Source: an uncultured Winogradskyella sp. | GTDB lineage: Bacteria > Bacteroidota > Bacteroidia > Flavobacteriales > Flavobacteriaceae | Assembly (NCBI RefSeq): GCF_947501905.1 | Contig: NZ_CANMXL010000004.1 | Coordinates: 1 to 64,000, forward strand | DNA length: 64,000 nt | Reading direction: 5' to 3' | Shown here: positions 7,934-15,712 of the stretch, one piece after another | How the letters are laid out: each line of letters begins with the position of its first letter | Position numbering within the stretch: position 1 is the stretch's first letter | The notes under the pieces: generated by a model | The model's database searches: none | What the model saw: only the letters and a program-made list of their open reading frames with translations | Told to the model about the DNA's origin: nothing | Position numbers and translations under genes: made by a program

Positions 7934-9658
7934 CTAAATATCTAAACCAAAAGTTCGCTTCAGAAGCTCAATGTTTTCATTTCTCTCTTTCAGTTTTTCA
8001 TACTTTTCTTGTGGCGTAAAAGCATACTTTTTGGCAACTTCTTCATTTACTGTAATATCTAAATGTAGGTCATAGTTTTTACAGTTTTTACGTAAGTGTG
8101 CTAATAATGGATATTGTGCACGTTCTAACTCTATCTTACTAGTATGGTTAGAGTAGGTCAGGCATATTGCAGTGTCTTTTAATGCTGGCACTTCCATTTC
8201 CATAATAGAAGCCATAATTTTTTCACCTTTTTTATGTAGCGATTTTATATAGCTATTCCAAGCCTCAATAAGCTTTTCTTCCGTTACAGGTTCTCTAGGA
8301 AGATTTTCTTCATCAATTACAACATCAATTTGTCGTATCTGATGTTCTTTTTTCTCTCTAATACTCTTTAATGATAGACCAGAGGTGACTTTCGATGGTT
8401 TATTAATTGATATTTTTGGGATACTTGGTTCTGCTACTTGGGCTATAGTTTGTTTTTCTACTTCAATTTTCTGTGGAGTAGTTTCGCTAATAGTTGTTGC
8501 AGTTTCTTTAAGTTCTGGTTTTGTTACAGGAATAGGAATAATACCTTTTGACTTAAAAAAAGAAGGCGGAATTATGTAATGTCTGCTATTTTTTTTTTCT
8601 CCATCAAAAGTGATAGAGGCTAATTGCATAAGCGCTAATTCAACAAGTAATCGTTGATTTTTGCTGTTTTTATATTTTAAATCACAGTCGTTTGCAATGT
8701 CAATACCTTTAATGAGAAAGCTTTGGGAGGATTTTTGAGCCTGCTCAACATATTTTAGTTTTGTGTCTTCTCCGACTTCTAATAATTCTATGGTTGAAGG
8801 ATTTTTGCAGACTAATAAATCTCTAAAGTGAGAGGCAAGTCCAGCGATATAATGATGTCCATCAAAACCTTTAGATAAAACAGTATTGAAATGAATAAGT
8901 AATTCAGGTATTTTATTCTCTAGAATTAAATCTGTACTTGTAAAATAAGTTTCGTAATCAAGAACATTCAAATTTTCTGTAACGGCTTGACGTGTTAGAT
9001 TTTCCCCTGAAAAACTAACCACACGATCAAAAATAGAGAGTGCATCTCGCATGGCGCCATCAGCTTTTTGAGCAATAATGTGTAAAGCATCATCTTCAGC
9101 TGTTATGCCTTGTTCTTTAGCAATATATTTAAGGTATTCTTTAGCGTCTTTTACGGTTATACGTTTAAAATCAAAAATTTGACAACGTGATAATATCGTT
9201 GGTATAATTTTATGTTTCTCGGTAGTTGCTAAAATAAATATGCAATGCTTTGGAGGTTCTTCTAGCGTTTTCAAAAAAGCATTAAAAGCCGCTTGTGACA
9301 GCATATGTACCTCATCAATAATATAAACTTTGTATTTACCTACTTGAGGTGGAATACGGACTTGGTCAGTAAGGCTTCTAATATCGTCTACAGAATTGTT
9401 AGAAGCGGCATCAAGTTCAAAAATATTGAAAGCAAAATCTTCATTTTCATTGGTGTTGCCATCACTATTAATCATTTTTGCAAGTATACGCGCGCAGGTA
9501 GTCTTACCAACACCACGAGGTCCAGTAAACAAAAGAGCTTGTGCTAAATGATTGTTTTCAATGGCGTTAAGTAAAGTGTTAGTAATCGCCTGTTGTCCCA
9601 CAACATCTTTAAATGTTTGAGGTCTATATTTACGAGCCGATACTACAAAATGTTCCAT
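7934..9658 (-). CDS. dnaX: DNA polymerase III subunit gamma/tau
   Basis: This is the clamp-loader ATPase of the replicative polymerase. The AAA+ core shows Walker A GPRGVGKTT (residues 46-54), Walker B VYIIDEVHML (111-120), sensor 1 ATTEKHK and the arginine-finger motif SRC. The C-terminal part (about 370-574) is a Pro/Lys/Glu-rich linker followed by a domain likely to contact the polymerase. The unusual point is the segment after Walker A. Where most DnaX proteins carry a four-cysteine zinc module between 'ARILAK' and 'ELDAASNNSVDDIR', this one has only a short acidic stretch (about residues 62-78) with no Cys. I see no frameshift site for a shorter gamma form. It leads an operon with the lipoprotein and miaE. 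Confidence 0.95.
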   Translation of the reverse strand: MEHFVVSARKYRPQTFKDVVGQQAITNTLLNAIENNHLAQALLFTGPRGVGKTTCARILAKMINSDGNTNENEDFAFNIFELDAASNNSVDDIRSLTDQVRIPPQVGKYKVYIIDEVHMLSQAAFNAFLKTLEEPPKHCIFILATTEKHKIIPTILSRCQIFDFKRITVKDAKEYLKYIAKEQGITAEDDALHIIAQKADGAMRDALSIFDRVVSFSGENLTRQAVTENLNVLDYETYFTSTDLILENKIPELLIHFNTVLSKGFDGHHYIAGLASHFRDLLVCKNPSTIELLEVGEDTKLKYVEQAQKSSQSFLIKGIDIANDCDLKYKNSKNQRLLVELALMQLASITFDGEKKNSRHYIIPPSFFKSKGIIPIPVTKPELKETATTISETTPQKIEVEKQTIAQVAEPSIPKISINKPSKVTSGLSLKSIREKKEHQIRQIDVVIDEENLPREPVTEEKLIEAWNSYIKSLHKKGEKIMASIMEMEVPALKDTAICLTYSNHTSKIELERAQYPLLAHLRKNCKNYDLHLDITVNEEVAKKYAFTPQEKYEKLKERNENIELLKRTFGLDI

Positions 9659-9675
9659 AGAAAACTACTGAATTA

Positions 9676-9683
9676 CAAATTTA
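9676..9683 (-). promoter_or_regulatory. candidate -7 element of dnaX
   Basis: On the minus strand this reads TAAATTTG, matching TAnnTTTG, and lies 17 bp before the dnaX start codon. A -33 TTG at the right spacing is not evident, so the call rests on one element. Confidence 0.35.
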
Positions 9684-9747
9684 AGAATAAGGATTAAATA
9701 GCCATTTTCAGATGCTATAATTTAATAGGAGTTATTAACAATTTGTT

Positions 9748-9755
9748 TACTTTTG
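9748..9755 (+). promoter_or_regulatory. -7 element of rnpB
   Basis: TACTTTTG matches TAnnTTTG and ends about 4-5 bp before the first base of the P1 helix of rnpB, the spacing expected for a transcription start at about 9760. The -33 part is weak. Confidence 0.55.
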
Positions 9756-9758
9756 CTG

Positions 9759-10090
9759 CAAGCAGATCGCCTTATCGATTCTAACTTTAGTTAGGGTAGG
9801 AAAGTCCGAACACCGTAGTGCAATTATAGTGGTTAACAGCCACCAACCGAGAGGTTAGGAAAAGTGCAACAGAAAGAATGTACAGGTTAAGCTGTAGTGA
9901 AATCAGGTAAACTCTATATGGTGCAATGTCATGTATACTAGCGTTTGAGCGTACACGCGCGATTGCTAGAGGGTAGGCAGCTAAAGTTTACTGGTAACAG
10001 TAAACGTAGATAAATGATAAGGACTTTTCTTTTTAAGAATTCATTTCCTAAAAAGAAAATGTACAGAATTCGGCTTATAGATCTGCTTTT
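9759..10090 (+). ncRNA. rnpB: RNase P RNA (class A, Bacteroidota type)
   Basis: This is the catalytic RNA that matures tRNA 5' ends. The closing helix P1 is visible as AAGCAGATC (9760-9768) pairing with GATCTGCTT (10080-10088). The 5' conserved core GGAAAGTCCGAACACC (about 9798-9813) and the 3' conserved ACAGAATTCGGCTTAT (about 10062-10077) together form P4 and its flanks. A GAGGGTAGGCAGC-like segment lies between them. The long A/T-rich hairpin around 10025-10060 (CTTTTCTTTTTA..TAAAAAGAAAA) is a variable stem. A T-rich run at 10087-10098 probably ends the transcript. The ends are good to a few bases. Confidence 0.95.
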
Positions 10091-10098
10091 TCTTTTTA

Positions 10099-10115
10099 TG
10101 ACACGTTTTGACACC
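10099..10115 (+). promoter_or_regulatory. tandem TGACAC motif upstream of the TPR/HTH regulator
   Basis: TGACACGTTTTGACACC holds two TGACAC half-sites exactly 10 bp apart, in direct orientation, ending 55 bp before the regulator start codon. A copy with 16 of 17 bases identical precedes the next gene (11804-11820). One helical turn between half-sites suggests a protein binding along one face of the DNA; an unusual promoter -35/-33 region is the alternative. Confidence 0.5.
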
Positions 10116-10169
10116 TATCCTAAAATTATTTTACCAATAATGATTTTTTAGAATGACTAGTTTTATAAG

Positions 10170-11798
10170 ATGAAGTTTGAAGTATTATTTATTCTATTTT
10201 TTTCTTTAACGCTTTCTATGTTTTCTCAAGACACAGATAGTATTAGAGCAGCTTTGGAAATAAATTTAAAAGCAATTAATTCAGATTCTCAAAAATTAAA
10301 TGCAATGTTGGCATTAGGTGAGTTTGAATTAGACCATAATTTTACTAAAGCTAGATATATTATTAATGATGCTTTTGATTTGATTGATAAGGCGCCAACT
10401 AAATTTACTAATCTCGAAAAAGCTCTAGTTCTTGTTCAGTTAGGTGTTCTTAAGAGACGTTTAGGTAAACATTCTGAAGCCCTAGATTGCTATCTCCAGG
10501 CTTTGAAATTATTTCAAATAGAAAATGATAAAAAAAACATGGCAGACATTTATCATAATCTTGCTATGGTACACAGATCTCAAAAAGATTATAATAAATC
10601 AATTCAATATTTTAAAAAATCAATTCATCTAAATGATTCTTTAAATAATAAATTAGGTGTTGGAGATGCTAAGAATATGATTGCAAGTAGTTATTCTAGG
10701 CTAAAGCTATATGATTCAGCCATAATAAATTTTAAAGAAGCAGAACGAATATTTAAATCTCTAAATGCAACTGAAAAAATTCAACAACTTAATAATAATA
10801 TGGTAAGCTTTTACAGAATACAAGGCAATTTAGATAAAGCGCTTGAGTTGAGTTTATTAAATATTAGTTACTCAAAATCTAGAGACAAAAAACTAGCATT
10901 AACTAATAATTATTATAGTACTTCTTTAATCTACGAAAAGCTTGGAGAATATAAGATTTCTGGAAAATATATTGACTCTTCTATAAAGTTAGCAAAAAAA
11001 GAAAAGTTTATAAGTAATATTTCTAAGGGCTATAGAAAACGCTCTCAGTTATGGAACAAGTTAGAAAATTATGGTGCAGCTTATAGAGATTACAAGCGTT
11101 ATAAAAAATATTCAGATTCTGTTTTTAATACTAATAATGTAAAGAAAATTCAGGAATTAGAACTACGATACGAATTTGAAAAAGAAAAACAAGAGATAGA
11201 GCTTTTATCTAATGCTGAAGCCTCAAAAAAGCAACTTTATTTTATACTTTTTATTTTAACAGCTATTGCTTCTGTTGTAATTGCTTTATTAATAAGACGA
11301 AATTATAAAAATACAGTAAAAATTAGTAAGATTGAGCATAAAAACGAAACTTTACTTTTGTCTAAAGAGCTCGAAGATACAGAGATTTATGTTAAGCAAT
11401 TAGTAGCAGACAACACCATGCGTTTGGCTTTTAAAAAAGATTTGTTAGAACGTATTAAAATTGATTCTGATAATACCAACGCTAATATATTATTGAAAAA
11501 TTTAACTACAGATTTACGACTGCAAATAGAATCTGAGACAAAACTCTCTAAGCTTCAGGATAAGATTAATTTAGTAAATAAAAACTTCGATAATCATCTT
11601 AAAACAGAATTTCCAGAATTAACTAAAGGTGAGCGTGAAGTTGTTTCTTTATTGCGACTCTGTTTATCGATTAAAGAGATTATGACAATACGAAATGTTT
11701 CTGAAGATTCTGTGAAGTCAATGCGTCGTCGTATTCGTAAAAAGATGGAAATACCCAAAGAGCAGCTAATAGAGGATTTTATACAGTCGTTGGTTTAA
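10170..11798 (+). CDS. membrane-anchored TPR protein with C-terminal HTH (one-component regulator)
   Basis: The protein has 542 residues. An N-terminal signal sequence (ends SMFSQ, residue 20) leads to about seven helical TPR-like repeats (residues 40-330; e.g. 'ALDCYLQALKLF', 'SIQYFKKSIHLND'). One transmembrane helix lies at about 355-373, followed by a coiled coil and a LuxR/GerE-like helix-turn-helix at 487-527, with the GEREVVSLL and SVKSMRRRIRKKM signatures. The TPR part should therefore be periplasmic and the HTH cytosolic, an architecture common in Flavobacteriia. The ligand is unknown. Gene order, the 89-bp gap and the shared motif in front of both genes suggest that it controls itself and the adjacent secreted LRR protein. 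Confidence 0.8.
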   Translation: MKFEVLFILFFSLTLSMFSQDTDSIRAALEINLKAINSDSQKLNAMLALGEFELDHNFTKARYIINDAFDLIDKAPTKFTNLEKALVLVQLGVLKRRLGKHSEALDCYLQALKLFQIENDKKNMADIYHNLAMVHRSQKDYNKSIQYFKKSIHLNDSLNNKLGVGDAKNMIASSYSRLKLYDSAIINFKEAERIFKSLNATEKIQQLNNNMVSFYRIQGNLDKALELSLLNISYSKSRDKKLALTNNYYSTSLIYEKLGEYKISGKYIDSSIKLAKKEKFISNISKGYRKRSQLWNKLENYGAAYRDYKRYKKYSDSVFNTNNVKKIQELELRYEFEKEKQEIELLSNAEASKKQLYFILFILTAIASVVIALLIRRNYKNTVKISKIEHKNETLLLSKELEDTEIYVKQLVADNTMRLAFKKDLLERIKIDSDNTNANILLKNLTTDLRLQIESETKLSKLQDKINLVNKNFDNHLKTEFPELTKGEREVVSLLRLCLSIKEIMTIRNVSEDSVKSMRRRIRKKMEIPKEQLIEDFIQSLV

Positions 11799-11803
11799 TT
11801 ACT

Positions 11804-11820
11804 TGACACCTTTTGACACC
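11804..11820 (+). promoter_or_regulatory. second copy of tandem TGACAC motif, upstream of the LRR gene
   Basis: TGACACCTTTTGACACC differs by one base from the motif at 10099-10115. It starts 6 bp after the regulator stop and ends 68 bp before the secreted LRR gene. Being outside both genes and equally placed relative to each start, it is a good operator candidate. Confidence 0.5.
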
Positions 11821-11887
11821 CTGTTTTTATAGCTTCAAACACTATTAGTATTTATTTTTCGCCAAAATTTAACCAAATCTATTACTA

Positions 11888-13462
11888 ATGAAAAACCTTT
11901 ACTTAATAGTGGTAGTGTTTTTAACTACTACGGCAAATGCCCAATACACAGCGATACCAGATGCTAATTTTGAAGCTGCATTAGCAGCCTATGACGACAT
12001 CTCTAATGATGGACAAGTACCTACTAATAGTATTAACACTTTAACTTTTTTAAATGTTTCAAATAACAATATAACGAGTTTAAATGGTATTCAAGATTTT
12101 ACTGCTTTAGAGCAATTAGAATTTAATGATAATGATATACAGACTGTAGACTTAAGCCAAAATGTGAGCTTGCAAAGACTTCGAAGTTATAGTAATCCGC
12201 TAATAAACTTAGATCTATCTCATAATACACAGTTAATTGAATTGAGAGGCTATGCATGTCCGATGCTTACTAGTGTCAATATTGCAAATGGCAACAATAG
12301 TAATATGTCGCATTTTAATATTTCTTCTAATACTAATTTAGTTTATGTAGAAGTCGATAACCAAACCATCGCAGATGATTGGAATAATGACATAAATTTG
12401 CCATCTACATATTCAACAAGTACAAATGTTGTTTATGGTGTTTTAGGAGTTAATGAAGCGTATGTTCCCGATGATGCTTTTGAAGCTTATTTAGAAGCTA
12501 ATAGCTTAGGTAACGGTATTAATAATGATAATAGAGCAGATAAAAGCTTGATTAGTGTTATAACAACATTAAATATTGGTAATCTGGGCATTATAGACGC
12601 TATAGGTATTGAGTCTTTTACAGCTATAGAAACGCTACAGATTAATGATAACAATCTTGAAACTATATATTTAAATACTTTATCTAATTTAACGACTTTT
12701 AGGGTCACTCGTAATAATTTGACAGTATTGAATTTAAATAATCAGCCTAATCTTGAAATAGCTATTTTAGATTCAAACAATCTTTATACACTTTCAATAA
12801 ACTCTACAAGCTTGAGAGTTTTTCAAATTGCAGGAAATAACTTTACTTCAATAGATGTAAGTGTTTTTCCATTATTAGAAAGGCTTTTTTGTGGAGGAAA
12901 TGACTTAACTAGTCTCAATGTAGATAGTAATCCTGAATTAAAAACAATAGAATGCCAAAATAATGATTTAATCAGTATTGATGTTTCTGGAAATCCAGAT
13001 ATAGAAGATTTATTAGTATTTAATAATCAATTGACATCGTTAAACGTAAAGAATGGAAATAATGCGTTTATAACATCTTTTAGAGCTGAAAACAATTCTA
13101 GTCTTGATTGCATTGAAGTTGATGATGAAATTGCTGCTTCAAATGGAACAGGGAGTTATTCAACATGGCAAAAAGATACTAGTACAGTTTATTCTGAAGA
13201 TTGCTCGGCAGTATTAAACGCTCCTAATTTCAATCTTAACGTGATATCTATGTATCCAAACCCCGTAAAAGATATTATGAATATTGACATAGGCAACAGT
13301 AAAATTAATAGGTTAGATATTTTAGATATTAATGGACGCTTAATGATTACTCAAGAAGATAACTTTGAAATTGTAAATATGAGTCAGCTTAATGCGGGTA
13401 TATACTTTGTAACATTTTATGCTTCAAAAAAGAGTGACACCGTTAAGATTATTAAACAATAG
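11888..13462 (+). CDS. T9SS-secreted leucine-rich-repeat protein
   Basis: A 524-residue secreted protein. The signal peptide ends at NAQ (residue 19). Two halves each begin with a similar motif (IPDANFEAAL at about 22, VPDDAFEAYL at about 193) and continue as irregular leucine-rich repeats of the 'L..L.ls.N.L..ld' type, which points to an internal duplication. The C-terminus (from about 450) is a type A T9SS sorting domain: MYPNPVKDIMNI, a central LDINGRL, and a closing GIYFVTF..KKSDTVKIIKQ. The protein should be exported by the Por machinery and attached to the cell surface or released. Such LRR proteins usually bind proteins or glycans; no ligand is evident. It probably belongs to the regulon of the upstream TPR/HTH regulator. 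Confidence 0.85.
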   Translation: MKNLYLIVVVFLTTTANAQYTAIPDANFEAALAAYDDISNDGQVPTNSINTLTFLNVSNNNITSLNGIQDFTALEQLEFNDNDIQTVDLSQNVSLQRLRSYSNPLINLDLSHNTQLIELRGYACPMLTSVNIANGNNSNMSHFNISSNTNLVYVEVDNQTIADDWNNDINLPSTYSTSTNVVYGVLGVNEAYVPDDAFEAYLEANSLGNGINNDNRADKSLISVITTLNIGNLGIIDAIGIESFTAIETLQINDNNLETIYLNTLSNLTTFRVTRNNLTVLNLNNQPNLEIAILDSNNLYTLSINSTSLRVFQIAGNNFTSIDVSVFPLLERLFCGGNDLTSLNVDSNPELKTIECQNNDLISIDVSGNPDIEDLLVFNNQLTSLNVKNGNNAFITSFRAENNSSLDCIEVDDEIAASNGTGSYSTWQKDTSTVYSEDCSAVLNAPNFNLNVISMYPNPVKDIMNIDIGNSKINRLDILDINGRLMITQEDNFEIVNMSQLNAGIYFVTFYASKKSDTVKIIKQ

Positions 13463-13492
13463 AATTCCCAATTACAATTACTAGATTAGAAG

Positions 13493-13516
13493 CCATCTCA
13501 TAAATGGGGTGGTTTT
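13493..13516 (+). terminator. rho-independent terminator after the LRR gene
   Basis: CCATCTC (13493-13499) pairs through several G-U pairs with GGGGTGG (13506-13512) around a 6-base loop and is followed by TTTT. It lies between convergent genes. The stem is wobble-rich, so the call is moderate. Confidence 0.5.
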
Positions 13517-13518
13517 AC

Positions 13519-14067
13519 TTATTCAGAAGTTTCGTTTTCAAAAAAACTAAACATATTGCCACCATAACTTTTTGAATAAGAGAAATATTCTAACTCATCC
13601 AATTTAGTATGTTTAGAATGTTCAACAATTAAAAGACCTTCGTCCAGGAGTAGTTGATTTTCAAAAACGAGTTTTGGTATTTTCGAAAATTCTTCAACCT
13701 CAAAACCATATGGTGGATCTGCAAAAATGATATCGTGCTTTAGTTTTGACTTTTCTAAGAATTTATACACATCACTTTTTATGGTAGTAATAGGCATATC
13801 AAAACTTTCCGCGGTCTGATTAATAAATTTAATACAGCCATAATTAGCATCTACAGCAGTAATTTGCTCAGTACCTCGGGATGCAAATTCATAACTAATG
13901 TTTCCTGTGCCAGAAAATAAATCTAACACAGATATATCATCAAAATAGTATTGGTTATTTAAAATATTAAACAAAGCTTCCTTAGCCATATCGGTAGTTG
14001 GCCTTACGGGTAATTGCTTAGGAGCAGTTATGCGTCTTCCTTTATATTTTCCGGATACAATGCGCAT
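13519..14067 (-). CDS. rsmD: 16S rRNA (guanine-966-N2)-methyltransferase RsmD
   Basis: RsmD methylates G966 of 16S rRNA using S-adenosylmethionine. The 182-residue length is typical. The N-terminus MRIVSGKYKGRRI and the following RPTTDMAKEALFNIL are family hallmarks. SAM motif I is VLDLFSGTGN (47-56) and the catalytic motif IV is ADPPYGF (116-122). Its start codon touches the stop of the upstream DUF3822 gene (shared base 14067), so the two are translationally coupled. Confidence 0.95.
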   Translation of the reverse strand: MRIVSGKYKGRRITAPKQLPVRPTTDMAKEALFNILNNQYYFDDISVLDLFSGTGNISYEFASRGTEQITAVDANYGCIKFINQTAESFDMPITTIKSDVYKFLEKSKLKHDIIFADPPYGFEVEEFSKIPKLVFENQLLLDEGLLIVEHSKHTKLDELEYFSYSKSYGGNMFSFFENETSE

Positions 14068-14828
14068 TAAAAACTATTTTTAATTAAAAAAAGCTTGTGA
14101 CCGTCGACTAAACTAACATGTCTTATGTACTTGTATGCTATTTTAAACAAATCATCATCTTCATCTACAGTTCCAGAAAGCTTAACGTGTGTTTTTTCTG
14201 GGTTTAATTGTAATTGTTCAAAGGTGAATAAAATGTAGTATATAAAATCCTCTGGAGATGTAAACTCAAAATAATTATAAAAATCAAAAGCATTACTACT
14301 GTTAACAACAACTTGCATTGTATTGCCTTCTATATTGATATAGACACATTTTTCCTCATTATCATTTATAAGGTTTATTGCGTCAATAAAAACCGATGAG
14401 GCGTGAGTATATGTAAAAACACCAAAAGTATCAAAGATGTAGTTGTTTATGTTTACATAAGGTACATACACATTCACAGAATCTAATGATTCAATTTTAT
14501 CGGAAGCTATAAAATCTGTTTTTAGAATCTTTGAATTAAACTTTAAATACTCCGCATTATTAGGTTCGTCATATAACGATTCTGGGACCAAGGTTGATAA
14601 TTCGTTATGATGAATGATTTTTATATTATTAAAATCATCAGAGAAAATAGTATTAGAAGCTAACTCTTCTTTTAAACGGTTTAGCGTTTGGAAAGGAGTG
14701 AGTTTTTCACCAAATGTAATTGCATTTGAGTATTCAATTTTGTTATTTTCAGAACGATTAAGTATGCAAAAAGAAAGTCCACTCAAATTTACTTGAATGG
14801 ACAGGTCTTTTATTATTTTGTTAGTCAA
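14067..14828 (-). CDS. DUF3822 family protein
   Basis: The 253-residue cytosolic protein matches what I know of DUF3822, a Bacteroidota family regularly coded next to rsmD. The order of elements (an N-terminal strand pair LSIQVNLSGLSFCILN, a central VYVPYVNINNYIF, and a second repeat beginning KCVYINIEGNTMQVVV) is reminiscent of the actin-like ATPase fold of PilM-type proteins, but catalytic phosphate-binding motifs are not clear. The function is unknown. It starts 1 bp after the upstream membrane-protein gene and overlaps rsmD by one base, forming a three-gene operon. Confidence 0.8.
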   Translation of the reverse strand: MTNKIIKDLSIQVNLSGLSFCILNRSENNKIEYSNAITFGEKLTPFQTLNRLKEELASNTIFSDDFNNIKIIHHNELSTLVPESLYDEPNNAEYLKFNSKILKTDFIASDKIESLDSVNVYVPYVNINNYIFDTFGVFTYTHASSVFIDAINLINDNEEKCVYINIEGNTMQVVVNSSNAFDFYNYFEFTSPEDFIYYILFTFEQLQLNPEKTHVKLSGTVDEDDDLFKIAYKYIRHVSLVDGHKLFLIKNSF

Positions 14829-14829
14829 A

Positions 14830-15552
14830 CTATTCCTTATTTGTGAAGTTTTTTGGCCAGTTTCCTGTAGTCTTAACTTCGTTCATAGAACCAACAGCTA
14901 TTTTTGGTCCATTAACACCATCAACAGAAACAGTTTGCTTTTCGTTAGAAACTAAATTTTTGTCTTGATCGTGTAAAATAACAGCTTTGTCTACACTAGC
15001 TTCAAATACCGGAATGTCATCTAATTTACCAGCTTTTAATTCAAACTTAGCGCCTTCTTCTCCTATTCCAACATTCATCATGTTTTTGTAATCAACATTC
15101 TTGAAAAGTGAATCTTTTACAGAAAAATATCTCAATGTATCAATCACTACGAATGTTTTTGGTGTCTCTACACCAAATAAGCGTGTTTTTTCTTTATCAA
15201 TACCAGTACTATCTCTTCTTTGAGTAACAGGAACTTGAGCTGTATCAATAAATTTGATAAGGTTGTCATACTTATCAGTATATTCTCCGTTTACATCTTT
15301 ATATGCAACTTGAGCTTTTTGTATATCTATTAAACGGTTAACAACAACTTGGTAGCGTTCATCTTTTATCTTCTCAAATCTTAGTTCCCCAGCAACTGAT
15401 TCATAGGTAATATATCCTAAAAACAAAACAATAGCCCAAAGCAAGAGATTTAATACAGGCTTTAATTTTTTAGGCACAAATTTATCTATTAACCATACAA
15501 TGGCTATGGTTGCGAGGATAATAGCAACAACTACAATAATTACTGTTAACAT
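14830..15552 (-). CDS. membrane protein with pseudopilin-like segment, unknown function
   Basis: The 240-residue protein has two N-terminal transmembrane helices (residues 2-24 and about 33-50) and then a soluble, probably periplasmic, domain. The segment after the second helix, VNRLIDIQKAQVAYKDVNGEY, resembles the stretch after the hydrophobic helix of type II pseudopilins (L..I..AQ..Y....G.Y). The rest is rich in charged residues and beta strands. No family name is known to me. It heads the operon with DUF3822 and rsmD. A role in a simplified pilus-like or envelope assembly is only a guess from the PilM-like look of its neighbour. Confidence 0.7.
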   Translation of the reverse strand: MLTVIIVVVAIILATIAIVWLIDKFVPKKLKPVLNLLLWAIVLFLGYITYESVAGELRFEKIKDERYQVVVNRLIDIQKAQVAYKDVNGEYTDKYDNLIKFIDTAQVPVTQRRDSTGIDKEKTRLFGVETPKTFVVIDTLRYFSVKDSLFKNVDYKNMMNVGIGEEGAKFELKAGKLDDIPVFEASVDKAVILHDQDKNLVSNEKQTVSVDGVNGPKIAVGSMNEVKTTGNWPKNFTNKE

Positions 15553-15712
15553 GTTTAGTTTATTTTATTAAGGTCTTTCGCAAATCTACAATTTTTTTTT
15601 GTTCGCAAAAACATAATAAATAAAAATATAGAAAAATGTATTTTAGAGTTGAAGTAAAGCACTTTAATGTGGAGATATAATAGTATATTGGCATTCAATT
15701 TTTTAAAGCTAA

